From: Turritopsis dohrnii
Lineage: Eukaryota > Cnidaria > Hydrozoa > Anthoathecata > Oceaniidae
DNA length: 64,000 bases
Direction of reading: 5' to 3'
NCBI GenBank assembly: GCA_027922465.2
Contig: BQMF02000095.1
Location: forward strand, 744,001-808,000
The notes below the pieces were generated by a model. It made no database searches, had not been told where the DNA came from, and saw only the letters and a program-made list of their open reading frames with translations. Each line of letters starts with the position of its first letter. Positions within the stretch are counted from its first letter, which is position 1. The position numbers and the translations under genes were made by a program. This document shows positions 23,841 through 35,458 of this stretch, piece after piece.

Positions 23841-24753
23841 AATATAATATCTTGTCGGTATTCTTGCACACATCATTGTAAGATTGTGACGTCACCTTCC
23901 CATATGCGTCGACCATTATATTATTTTTACAACTAATAGTTAATGTTATTCATAACGGATGTGTAAAAGTTATTTTATTGAGTTGGAACGACACGAATCT
24001 AACATATTGTCATAACGATTTATTTGTGTCGTCACGAGGAATCTGTTATTCATTGCAAAAAAAAACATGCGTATATTATTTTAAGTAATATTGACGAACT
24101 CATATGTGTTAATTTTTTTTCCTCATTAATCTATAATTCAGTGAATGGGAGGAGAAGTTTGGGTATAATATTCATTTCTTCACAAAGTTGATGAATGGAA
24201 GTCAAAAAATATATTTGTATCATACTCATCCAACCATTACTTACTCAATTTGTGGTTTAAAAGCCATTAAATCATTAATGAAACGCACTATCTTTAGTTG
24301 AGATCTATGTTTCATTTACAATATGCGATTTATGATGATTATATGAACTTCTCGTACAATACCATAATTACGCAAAGGTGATTAATTTTGAAATTACAGT
24401 CATTGTCCAACCTCTTCCCACCTACTTCTCGCCCGTCACAAAAGATCTTTAAAACTCAAGTGTCAAAACAGCAGTGAATTAAAATTCATATTATATACAG
24501 GATTCTTTAAGAGCAGTTCTACATATGATTTTTTTTGAAAGAAAAATGAAAATAAATAAATAAATAAATAGATGAATAAATATAGAAAACAAAGTAAGAA
24601 ATAAGAAAAGGATTTTGAAAAAACGACCATCTTGGTACTTTAATCAATATTTACTTATCGCATAGTTGCGGAGGACCACATCTTTGGTATTTTTCAAATA
24701 TTTAACACTTTTTCCGAAGAAAACATGCCAGACCAACAAAGTTATATTTTAGT

Positions 24754-26631
24754 TCATATTTTCATTTTATTGTCTGGATCTAAGTTCGCTTCCCGCGCTT
24801 CTTTTATTTCGACCTTTTCTTTCGTCTGTTTCTGCGACTGGTGGGTTTTCATATGTTTTGATAAATGATCCGACCGCATAAATTTTTTCAAGCAAACGGA
24901 GCATTCAAATCTTTTGTCGCCAGTGTGTGTTCTTCGATGACGCTGAAGTTCATCAGATCTTGTAAATCTCTTATTGCAAAATAACCAATTACATGCGAAA
25001 GGTCTCTCTCCTGCATGCCAACGAAGATGAGCTCTCAGATGGCTTGTTTTCCCATATATTTTTCCACAACCAGGTATATGACACACGTGCAGTTTCCTCT
25101 GCTTGCCATCTTTCGTTGTCACCGTTTTATTCTCGCCGTCACGACAATTCGGGCAAGTGCATGCAATCCTTCTGGGTCGTCTGTTATCCCTTGCAAAGAG
25201 CATTTGTTGCTGCTGGTATTGATATTCTGCCATGTTATGATTTTGTAGATCTGTGTTTGCTATCGAGGGTGTGGCAGGCACCAAATCAGGCAAATAATTA
25301 GTTCCCTGTGGGTTGCAAAGGCTACAGTATGACGAAGGCATGCCTACAGGGTGATTGTGCACTGGAGGCATACTCAAATGGGATGGTAAACTTTGTTGTT
25401 GATGATGAAGAGCGTGGGTCTGTTCAGTTGGATAACCGTTCCCCATACATGCAGATGGGTTTTGTCGAAGAGCCACTTGCTGAAGATTATATGACTCTTG
25501 TTTAACATCCATATAACTTTCATAATGGTAGCCATGGGTATTACAATTAGTAGCCATGTCATGATGATACTGTTCTTGTGTTTGGTTCATTGGAGCTTGA
25601 TGTCTGTCATAGGTCTGTGACGGCGCGTTTAAGTGGGATAGTGTGTTTCGGTAATGTCTATCATACGATCCATTTGAGTAGGTCTGGTCACACGAGCTTA
25701 AGCTGTTATAATTATCGTTGTTGGTTGAAATTGATGGACTTCTCTGAAATGTTTGCTGACTTTGCCAGTTGTATTGCTTCTGTCGTTGATGAAAACTTTC
25801 CACTCCACTGTAATGTACAGTTGGATTAATAGGGGGCATGTGAGATAAGGTACATGTCTGTAAATTCAAATGTTCTAGTGGATAGTTTGAAGACGATGTT
25901 GGTGTACAGGTACTTTGGAATACACATGAATTTACTCCCAAAATACCTTGATTTGAAATTCCCGAGTGTTCACAAGAAGAATTCGAAAGATTAAAAGAAT
26001 TATCCGATGATAGATCCTGACCGTGGCCACATGTACTCTGGATTTCTCGATGAGAACTTTTCCCAAAAGACGCTCTCGTCTGACTGTCCAACATTCGTGT
26101 TTCTGCTATAACGTTTGGACATATGTGTAATCCTTCACAGTTTTGATTATAGTCGAAGTTCTCCTCATGTTTAATCTTCATACAAGGAGAGATTTGTGTG
26201 TTTGGCGAATAAAGTGTTTGTCCACCAGTGTTTTGAAGATTAGTGTCGGTTCTTTCCACGCAATCAAATACATTTGGTCGTATATCAACGCATGATTTCA
26301 ATGTGGTTATTTCATTTCTGTCTTTTTCCAACGACAAATTTTTCTGCGTAAATATTGTTGTGTCTTCCAAAAAAGTATCGCCGATTTTACTACATGTGGC
26401 GGCTAGTAAAGCCAGTGGCGAAGGTTGGTTTCCCTACGTTAAAAGATATTGAAATTGCGTACTCATCCTCCAAAATGTTAGGGGCGGAGATTTTCGTTAA
26501 AGGGGTGTCATTAAAATTTCGAGTGTTGGTCACATGAGTTCCGTAAAATAACATATAGGACTCACCGTAGCATTACTAATTGAAGGTTGGATGTATTTGC
26601 TATCTTCTTTTCGAATACTGTAAGGTCTCAT
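24754..26631 (-). CDS. Sp-family zinc-finger transcription factor, two exons
   Basis: Exon 1 is 26566-26631 (ATG at 26631, donor GTGAGT) and exon 2 is 24754-26433 (acceptor ACGTAG); the 132-bp intron is phase 0 and the protein is 581 aa. The splice restores a canonical SP box, [14 protein letters not shown], at residues 27-40. A Ser/Gln/His-rich middle follows, then a Buttonhead box with CTCPNC at about 447-452 and three C2H2 fingers at about 473-553. The recognition residues are KHA (KTSHLRAH), RER (RSDELQRH) and RHK (RSDHLSKH), the set that binds GC/GT boxes. It is a nuclear transcription factor. NWLFC in finger 2 recalls Sp5-9, whereas HRRTHTG and the long Q-rich region recall Sp1-4, so the subgroup is left open. 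Confidence 0.9.
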
Positions 26632-28049
26632 TTTCCTTTTAAAAAATAAAACATTAAAAGTTTGCACGAGAATCGTCTCTGATTATCGTCAAAATAACCC
26701 AGCGTGTTATGAATTATAATGGCTACCGATTGTTTTTTCAGTAATAAGAGGCCAGCTGCACGGCCTCATTTACAGATCAAATCGGATCAGCCAATAGGAG
26801 GGCGTTTTGGGTTTTGATTGACAACTTATTATTTGAGTTATTGTTAGAGCTCAGTAAGCGTAAAACCAAATTTGAATAGCCGTCAATCAATTGTGATTGA
26901 ATTTTATTTTTAAGATGAAAGGTGATGATTACGATAAAACCTCATGTGGTTTCAAATGATGTCGTGTTAAAATTTAAAACAAAAATAATTCTCGCCTACT
27001 TATCTAAAGAATAGACAAAAATGAATAGGTATATACAAATATGGAGACAGTTTCTTTATTTATATATCGCCTCATTTTCTGTTCATTATATGCAAATAAA
27101 TAAAATTAATTAAGCTCGGTAGTGGCAGAAAAATATGTTTAGATGAAGGTAAAATTTTAAAAAATTCATAACGATCTGCTCCGCCCACCATTCAGTTCAA
27201 TATATTCTTGTTAATTCATTAGTGGTCTCAAAACTTGAAATAAAATCGGCACATATTTTTCTGTCAGTAAAACTTAATAAGAAAAGTTTGTTTGATTTTG
27301 GTTATAAAGATTCTTTTTTCATTTTTGAAACTTACATCCGATTGTCAGTCGTAAACTTAATCTTTCGAATTCAACGAAAAACACGACAATCATTCATGCT
27401 TCATTCAGAGTTTCTCCTTTTTCAAATGGTTATAACAATGGCTTAGAATGGAGCAATTAGTGCTGGAAATGAGTAATTGTCAATGGAGGAGAACAATAAA
27501 ATTTGTCACAAGAATATTATTTTATTAATGCACATTCACTCTCTCCTCCACAAATTTTTAAAACACGTGACATGGAAACGTTAATCTAAACGAAAATAAT
27601 TTCAACAAGTAAACATAAGTTTCTAGTAATTTATAAAGGTTTCCTTTCATGGAAAGCAAAGGTTTCATAAAGACTATATACTTTGAGGAACTACTCCCAA
27701 AAAATTCAGACTCCTTACATTTAAGATTTCAAAATTATAATCAAATTACTTCGTAAGACCTTCATTTAAAAATAGCAATGGCTTGACCATCTTCGCAATG
27801 GCTTGACGGTGAAAACATCTTCGCAAACTTACAAGATAACTGAAAATGTGATAAATGAAATTTTAAATCTATATTTTCATGAATAAATATTTTCCAATTT
27901 CTGCGCTGTCTTTTCCACAAGTGTGGCCTCCTCACGCTTTCCTTTCTATGGTGTTTTTTCGTTTCATGATGAATATTCTTAACTTTTTATTCAAAATCAT
28001 CTTAATATATTCTTAAGATATTCTTAAGGCCGTACCTAACTTTTCGCGC
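26632..28049. other. Upstream region of the Sp gene, no gene seen
   Basis: AT-rich sequence holding the presumed Sp promoter and 5' untranslated region. No recognisable motif protein or long repeat was identified. Confidence 0.35.
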
Positions 28050-28510
28050 CCGGTGTAACATTAAATAAATTCTCCCCCCCCCCCCCCCCCCCCCCCCCAA
28101 AAAATACTCCCCAGTACTTGTTTACTAGGAAAAAAGTACTCCCTCCGGAAATAAGTACTCCCTGTCCAGTATCATTAGACATGGATGCATTGGCTAAATA
28201 GCATGAAAGATTTTGGGTAAACTGAAACAAAAGAAGAATAGTATCAAAAGGTGAAATGTTTAGTATTTCGACTGTGACTTGCAATTAATGGAATTTAGGG
28301 AATGTATTAACACTATCGAGATTTGACAAAGCGCCTTAAGTCCAATTTTTTCGATTTTAATGATTTTTTCAAATTTTGGGGGATGCTTAACCTAGTAGTT
28401 ACTGGGGAGTACTTATTTACTGGGAAATAGTTACTGGGGAGTACTTATTTACTGGGAAATAACTACTGGGAGTACTTTTTCTGGGGAGTTCGTTTTTACT
28501 GCGACACCGG
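28050..28510. mobile_element. MITE-like element with a 25-bp poly-C tract
   Basis: Ends CCGGTGT (28050) and ACACCGG (28510) are inverted. Near the left end lies an uninterrupted run of 25 C (28074-28098). Short units of the type AGTACTTATTTACTGGG occur repeatedly near the right end and inverted near the left. No coding capacity. Confidence 0.45.
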
Positions 28511-28589
28511 AAACTAGAGAAAAAAACTGTGTGATGATTTTTTATTTTTTTATTGTGTTTACTAATGGCCTTCATTGTAAAATGAGTTA

Positions 28590-28798
28590 ATTGACTTTTA
28601 AGAATTCAATGAACCAAATCGTTGAGTTTTTCTTCAATATCTTGTCGAAGAACAAATATTTTGGCAAACATTTTATATTAATGGATACAGCATGAAAAGC
28701 TCTTTCTTTTGATATAAAATTCACAATATTTTATAAAACATGTAATGAGATATACGCCTTGAAAGTTGGTGGATAAGATATTTTGAGACACACTGTAC
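28590..28798. repeat. Dispersed repeat, copy 2 (partner at 15279-15482)
   Basis: High similarity to the 15.3 kb copy over about 200 bp, again ending in CACACTGTA. Immediately adjacent, 28828-28920 matches 46860-46945 in inverted orientation (CGTGTAACAGGCTCGTCG), so two different repeats abut here. Confidence 0.6.
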
Positions 28799-28827
28799 AA
28801 GAAAAGGCCTTAAATCTCTCAAGTAAC

Positions 28828-28920
28828 TTTTTATTATTTTAATTCTCACAAGTAATTGATCTTTTTCGTGTAACAGGCTCGTCGGTTTTACGAATCTCCC
28901 TAATTGATAACTACAAAAAA
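28828..28920. repeat. Dispersed repeat with inverted partner at 46860-46945
   Basis: Contains CTCACAAGTAATTGATC and GTGTAACAGGCTCGTCGG followed by TACGAATCTCCCTAATT. The reverse complement is present at 46.86-46.95 kb. Function unknown. Confidence 0.55.
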
Positions 28921-29150
28921 GTAGCAACTACGTATAAAACAAAATAAATTCTGACAAAATAAATCTTGAGCTCCCAAAATCTTAAAATAGCAATATTCTT
29001 AAGACATTCTTAACTTTTTGGCCAATTTCATCTTGAACATTCTTATAAAGCGTATTCTTGTAAAAAGAAAAGCGTGTAATTTTCTCATTGGAGAACTGTA
29101 AGTGACGACTTAAGTTGGAACCTCATCATATTGCCATTAGTGCATACACT

Positions 29151-30153
29151 CCCAGCGGGCACAAAGACGTCGTAAAGACGTCGTAGAGACGTCTTTCCAA
29201 GACGTCCCTAAGACGTCGCAAAATGGTCGCGAAGTGGGAATCTCAAAAGACGTCCCAATTACATCTTCATTGAGACGTCTTGATGACATCCCAACGACAT
29301 CGTAACGACGTCGCAGGATTATGAAATTTACTCTTTCAAAAACTGTAATAGGCCACAGAGGCGGACCCGAACCTGGAACCTCTGGTGTGCCAGCCGAACT
29401 CGTAACCGTTATGCCACCGCTGCTTGTTGTCAAGACGTTTAAAAACATTTACAATAAATCATTCTATACAGACTGATTGCTTTTGAAAGTTTATAATTGT
29501 TTCGAAGATCGTTATTGAATCTGCACAGAGACGTCCCAAAAACGTCGTAAAAGGATCCCAATTGCGACGTCCCGTTTCAGACGTCCCAAAATGATCTTAA
29601 GTTTTTAATTGTTTCGAAGGTCGTTATTCAATCCGTATAAAAACGTCCCAAAAACGTCGTAAAAGGATCCCAATTGCGACGTCCCGTTTCAGACGTCCCT
29701 ACGACGTCCCAAAATGATCTTAAGTTTATAATTGTTTTGAAGGTCGTTATTCAATCCATATAAGGACGTCCTAAAAACGTCGTAAAAGGATCCCAATTGT
29801 GACGTCCCGTTTCAGACGTCCCAACGACGTCGCAAAATGATCTTAAATTTACAATTATTTCGAAGGTCGTTATTCAATCCATATAAGGACGTCCTAAAAA
29901 CGTCGTAAAAGGATCCCAATTGTGACGTCCCGTTTCAGACGTCCCAACGACGTCGCAAAATGATCTTAAATTTACAATTATTTCGAAGGTCGTTATTCAA
30001 TCCGTATAAAGACGTCCCAAAAACGTCGTAAAAGGATCCCAATTGCGACGTCCCGTTTCAGACGTCCCTACGACGTCCCAAAATGATCTGGAAAGCAAAC
30101 GACCATTTTACGATTAAAATAAGACGTCTCAAAGACGTCTTGTGCCCGCTGGG
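29151..30153. mobile_element. TIR element built of tandem GACGTC-rich units
   Basis: Ends CCCAGCGGGCAC (29151-29162) and GTGCCCGCTGGG (30142-30153) are perfect 12-bp inverted termini, followed inward on both sides by GACGTC clusters. From about 29490 to 30095 the centre is tandem copies of a roughly 115-130 bp unit (AACGTCGTAAAAGGATCCC, GACGTCCCGTTTCAGACGTC, CGAAGGTCGTTATTCAATCC). No transposase frame is present. The family is not identified. Confidence 0.7.
29340..29431 (-). repeat. tRNA-derived (SINE-like) segment inside the GACGTC element
   Basis: Read on the minus strand, TGGCATAACGGT fits a pol III A box and GGTTCGGGTCC a B box at tRNA-like spacing, with a degenerate anticodon arm between. 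It lacks proper acceptor-stem pairing, so it is not a functional tRNA gene. Either it is a SINE head inserted in the element or part of the element itself. Confidence 0.45.
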
Positions 30154-30270
30154 CTGCTATTCATTTTTAAAAGACATTTTGTTCTACAGTGCACATAGTG
30201 AAAACTACAATATCTTTAATCTCACTAAAATATTTGGAACTGTGTCTTCATGCTCACTGTTTTTACCTGT

Positions 30271-30320
30271 CTCACCCATCGCAATTTTGTAACCCACCCT
30301 TGTCGCACTTTGTAATCATC
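30271..30320. repeat. Dispersed GGTGGATTACAAA repeat, inverted copy
   Basis: The reverse complement reads GATTACAAAGTGCGACAAGG and GTGGGTTACAAAATTGCGAT, matching the repeat at 20871-20945. Confidence 0.45.
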
Positions 30321-30545
30321 CATAGAAAATTTTGCAAATTCTCGTTTTTTAGTAAATCTTTTTTTGAATTTCGAGAAAACAGTCCATGACGCAATTTTTT
30401 TAATAATCTGTCACCACTTTTTTGGCTTTCGCAATTATTTGGAGTTTGCAATTATTTTTGTCAAATTTTCGCAAAAAATCTTGAAATTTACAACTGTACG
30501 CATAGGATTGTCCACAAATGAACCATTAGAGGGGAGCGGGTTACG

Positions 30546-30590
30546 CTTAAGTTGACGCAGGTTGACGCTTAAGTTGACGCAGGTTAACGG
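30546..30590. repeat. Two-copy 22-bp tandem repeat
   Basis: The unit GCTTAAGTTGACGCAGGTT occurs twice in direct succession, just before a (TTTA)n stretch. Confidence 0.6.
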
Positions 30591-30593
30591 GGG

Positions 30594-30712
30594 TATTTAT
30601 TTATTTTATTTATTTATTTATTTCGCCAATAAAATATACAAATCTCAAATATAATCGCATATAATGGCTGGAGCAAGCAGAAGGCAGAAGTGCCTTATCA
30701 TCAAGCCCCGTG
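30594..30712 (-). mobile_element. Non-LTR retrotransposon or SINE 3' end
   Basis: On the minus strand a G-rich segment (GGGGCTTGATGATAAGGCAC) runs into TATTTTATTGGCGAAATAAA and a (TAAA)n tail, the usual form of CR1/L2-mobilised element ends. Only the last 120 bp are recognisable. Confidence 0.45.
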
Positions 30713-30767
30713 TAATAATAACTGGTTTACTTTTTCAATATACTAATAACAATATAATAATAAATAA

Positions 30768-33700
30768 AACAAGATGCCTTAACAGGCAAAAGGATTTCTG
30801 CCAAAATCTGCTGAAATATGAAAGAAAAAGCATATGACATATTTGAAAAAGGTTATATGATTTCCAAAATAAAAAATCACATTTCTAATGTATATAATCC
30901 CTAGGACATTGTCAAAAGATAAGTGACACTATGTGAGACTTATAATATACTGCTAATAAACTGGATTACATCTGAATAACATTAAATATTCTTTATTTTG
31001 TTGATAAGAAATAATATCAAGGATATATTGATCCTTTCAGATATCATAATGTATATGCACGTAACTCATAAACTGTAAAAAATCTCAATTTCTGAATTTG
31101 ATACTTGGTGTCAATCTTCCTAGCAGACTTCCTAAATTACAAGCACAAAAATGCATGCAGATTTTGGTAATGCAAAATACATCCACATAGACCAAAACCA
31201 ACATTATAACTGTTGTAGTTTGTTTTAATTTGATTAGCAATATGGAAAGCACTTACAAACATTCTTGATCTGGGTTGTCATTCATGACCTGTTTATAAAA
31301 ATTCTTGAAGAAATTCAAAAAAAGATTTTTACGACATAACATTGCATCTCTGATTTCATATACACCCAAGAGCATTGCGAAAGTGTAGTTGACACTATGC
31401 GAAACTTTATTGTATACGTATACACACCACTGATAAACTTAACTACATCTGAATGACATAAAACGTCCTTTATTTTGGGGGTACGAAATAATATTAAGTT
31501 TATATTGATTTGTTCGGATATTACAGTGATTACGTATGTAAATCATGTTCTTTAAGCATTTGATATGTACCGCCAATCTTCTTAATTACAAATGGAATTA
31601 TCAATATTTCAAACACAAAAAGTAAACAATAATTTTGATCATTAACAGTTATATATATACTTATATATGTTCTAAAGCACACACATAACATAATTATTTA
31701 TATAACTGAAAGGAAAGTTTTGTATTGCTACATAATGTATCTTTTGACTTTACAGACAGTTGTTTTACAGATGTTTTAATTTGCTATTGTGATTAGTCAC
31801 TCGTATAAGGGACACATTGACAGTATAACTTAAAAACTGATCAAACAATAAAATAAGTAAGTGGTGCAGGGTAGACACAAATTTTCTATGTTGGAGCTGA
31901 AGAGGAAACTAAGCTGAGCCAAAGTATCCAGAGCTTAAAAAGCGTAACAGCTCATATACAAAACAAACGAAGATGTTTTGAATTTAGACAGGCTTAATGA
32001 ATCTCAAAACATTTCTTTCTAAAAGCAAACAAATAGCTACCTTTTTGACTCTTCTGTTTACAAAACGTTGAAAACTTCTTTTTAATTAGAAAAGAATGAT
32101 CACAGTTCAAGATAATTATAAGTTTCTTCTATGGAAATTCTTTTTTTATCTTCAGATACCCATATCTATCATTTTCAAGAAACTTTATAACATTTAAAAA
32201 TGGTTTCTACCCTCACATGCGTGGTAAACAGAAGTTTCATGTAAGCGCACACACGAAATTTCAAAAAACCGCTAGGTTTGGACAGCAGAAAAAAAAAAAA
32301 AAAAAGAACAAGATGCCTTAACAGGCAAAAGGATTTCTGCCAAAATCTGCTGAAATATGAAAGAAAAAGCATATGACATATTTGAAAAAGGTTATGTGAT
32401 TTCCAAAATAAAAAATCACATTTCTAATGTATATAATCCCTAGGACATTGTCAAAAGATAAGTGACACTATGAGAGACTTATAGTATACTGCTAATAAAC
32501 TGGATTACATCTGAATGACATTAAATATTCTTTATTTTGTTGATAAGAAATAATATCAAAGATATATTGATCCTTTCAGATATCACAATGTATATGCACG
32601 TAACTCATAAACTGTAAAAGTTCTGAATTTCTGAATTTGATACTTGGTGTCAATCTTCCTAGCAGACTTCCTAAATTACAAGCACAAAAATGCATGCAGA
32701 TTTTGGCCATGCAAAATACATCCACATAGACCAAAACCAACATTATAACTGTTGTAGTTTGTTTTGATTAGCAATACGGAAAGCACTTACAAACATTCTT
32801 GATCTGAGTTATCATTCATGACCTGTTTACAAAAATTCTTGAAGAAATTCAAAAAAAGGTTGAATGATTTTTACGACATAACATTGCATCTCTGATTTCA
32901 TATGCACCCAAGGGCATTGCGAAAATATAGTTGACACTATGCGAAACTTTATTGTATACGTATATACACCACTGATAAACTTAACTACATCTGAATGACA
33001 TAAAACATTCTTTATTTTGGGGGTACGAAATAATATTAAGTTTATATTGATTTTTTCGGATATTCAGTGATTACGTATGTAAATCATGTTCTTTAAGCAT
33101 TTGATATGTACCGTCAATCTTCTTAATTACAAATGGAATTATCAATATTTCAAACACAAAAAGTAAACAATAATTTTGATCATTAACAGTTATATATATA
33201 CTTATATATGTTCTAAAGCACACACATAACATAATTATATAATGTAACTGAAAGGAAAGTTTTGTATTGTTACATGATGTATCTTTTGAATTTACAGACA
33301 GTTGTTATTATTTTGCACTGAAGATGGTTGTACCGAAAAGCTTATGCTAAAATAAAATAAAAAGATTTTACACTTTTAATTTTTACAGACAGTTGTTTTA
33401 CAGATGTTTTAATTTGCTATTGTGATTAGTCACTCGTAATAAGGGACATTGACAGTATAACTTAAAAACTGATCAAACAATAAAACAAGTAAGTGGTGCA
33501 GGGTAGACACAAATTTTCTATGTTGGAGCTGAAGAGGAAACTAAGCTGAGCCAAAGTATCCAGAGCTTAAAAGCGTAACAGCTCATATACAAAATAAACG
33601 AAGATGTTTTGAATTTAGGCTTAAAGAATATCAAAACATTTCTCTATAAAAACAAACAAATAGCTACCTTTTTTCTTTTTGACTCTTCTGTTTACAAAAC

Positions 33701-35352
33701 GTTGAAAACTTCTTTTTAATTAGAAAAGAATGATCACAGTTCAAGATAATTATAAGTTTCTTCTATGAAAATTCTTTTTTTATCTTCAGATACCCATATC
33801 TATCATTTTCAAGAAACTTTAGAAAATTTAAAATGGTTTCTACCCTCACATGCGTGGTAAGCGTAAGTTTCATGTAAGCGCACACACGAAATTTCAAAAA
33901 ACCGCTAGGTTTGGACATCAGAAAAAAAAAAAAAAAACAAGATGCCCTTACGGGCAGAAGGATTTCTGCAAGATCAGCTGAAAAATGAAATACTATAACA
34001 ACTTTCTTGAAACTTGAATGATTTTGAATCATTGAATGGTGGAAGAATTTCTACAATATATAATTACATTCCCAGGCATGTATAATTGACACAAAATGCG
34101 AAACTTTCTTATAATGTATATACTGCCAATAAACTGAATGATACATTTATTAATACAATTAATATCAAGAATATATCTATCCTTTCAGATATCCTAATGA
34201 GTATGCTCGTAACTCATAAACTCAAAACATTTTTTCCAAGTACACATCAATTGTTGGTATGCAAAATACATTCATATAGATTAAAGAAAATCAGCATATA
34301 TATATATATATATATATAACTTACTTTGATAAACAATATGACCTATTTAAAATTTTGTTTTTGAAATTAAGGGAAGGTTGAAAATAACATTACATTTCTG
34401 ATTACATATGCACCTCAGGGCATTGCAAAATTGTTATTGACACTATGCGAAACTTCATTTCATATATACACCACCGATAAACTTAATTACATCTGAATGA
34501 CATAAAACATCCCTTCTTTTGGGGATGCAGAACAAGATTAAGTTCATATTAAACTTTTCAGATATCACAGTGGTTACATACGTAAATCATTTTCTTTAAA
34601 CACTTGACATGTACATGTACTTAATTACGTACATAATTCCCAATATTGCAAACACAAAAAGTAAACCAAAATTTTGATCATTAAAAATAAATACCTATGC
34701 TCTAAACTCACCACACACAAGTTTATAACTGAAAGGAAAATTTTCTTTGTGTGTTTCGTGATGTGCTGGTGTATTGCATTTACAGACAGTTGGAAGATGT
34801 TTCCATTTGCTATTGTGATTAGGAAAGCTATTCGTAATAAAGGACATTGGCAGTATATAAAACTGATCAAGCATTAAAACATAAACATTAGCATCACACA
34901 TTAAAAGTGGTACAGAGTAGACACACATTTTTAATGATGGAGCTGAGGAGGACAGTAAGCTGAGCAGTACGTATCCACAGCCTAAAAAGCCCACACATGA
35001 AACAAACAACCATCTTTTTTTAGAAACAATCTCAGACATTTAATCTCAAAAACAAAGGCATACCTTTTTCGTTCTGTTTACAAAACATTAAAAACTTTTC
35101 CTTGGAAACGAATGATCATCATTGAATCATTTCAAGATAATAATAAATTAATGCTAGATATATCATTCTTCATCTTCAGCTATGGAAATGAGGATCTTCT
35201 TTACATTAAATCCATTAAATACTGACTAAAGATACTTTCGTATCCTGTCGGTTCATTGTTGTGAGTTTCTTTGACTGAAATGCGTGGTTTTGGTTTCGTG
35301 TAAACATTCGCACGAGATTTCAAAAAACCGCTAGGTTTGGACAGTATGAAAA
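30768..35352. repeat. Three tandem copies of a roughly 1.5-kb poly(A)-ended repeat
   Basis: Copies start at 30768, 32307 and 33935, each with AACAAGATGCC..TTA; each ends with TTTCAAAAAACCGCTAGGTTTGGACA, followed in the first two by a run of about 15-17 A. Copies 1 and 2 are nearly identical; copy 3 (to about 35352) is more diverged and shorter. Each copy itself contains two related halves (compare ACTGCTAATAAACTGGATTA with CACTGATAAACTTAACTACA, both followed by ACATCTGAATRACATAAA-type sequence), so the structure is a duplication within a triplication. No convincing protein is encoded. It could be a tandemly duplicated retroposon or a transcribed non-coding repeat. Confidence 0.75.
33307..33381 (+). 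mobile_element. 75-bp retroelement 3'-end insertion with 16-bp target duplication
   Basis: The target TTTACAGACAGTTGTT occurs at 33291-33306 and again at 33382-33397, while the sister repeat copy has it only once. The insert contains CTGAAGATGGTTGTACCGAA and AAGCTTATGC, resembling 3' ends of Penelope-like elements, then an A-rich tail. It postdates the tandem duplication. Confidence 0.65.
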
Positions 35353-35366
35353 AAACGGAGAAAAAC

Positions 35367-35458
35367 CAAAGCCGGTTTTAAGGTATTTCTTGCTTTCGCA
35401 GAAATCCAAAAACAAAGCCGGTTTTAAAGTATTTCTTGCTTTCGCAGAAATCCAAAAA
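35367..35458. repeat. 46-bp tandem repeat, two copies
   Basis: The unit begins CAAAGCCGGTTTTAA and ends TTTCGCAGAAATCCAAAAA; copies start at 35367 and 35413 and differ at only a few positions. Confidence 0.7.

Larger units (their letters stand above)
19420..24753. other. Gene-free interval between ODAD4 and the Sp gene
   Basis: The first 450 bp are probably the ODAD4 3' untranslated region, with AATAAA at 19873-19878. Beyond that I find only short unsupported frames plus the repeats listed separately (20871-20945, 22687-22712, 23256-23840). No exon with recognisable protein motifs was seen on either strand. Confidence 0.4.

Noticed and set aside
24993..25829. Plus-strand frames across the Sp gene
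   Set aside because: They are antisense to a strongly supported zinc-finger coding exon.
29340..29431. tRNA gene on the minus strand
   Set aside because: Degenerate anticodon arm and no acceptor stem; it lies within a repeat element.
29490..30095. CRISPR-like direct repeats
   Set aside because: Units are about 115-130 bp with no unique spacers, lie inside a TIR element in an animal genome, and have no cas genes.
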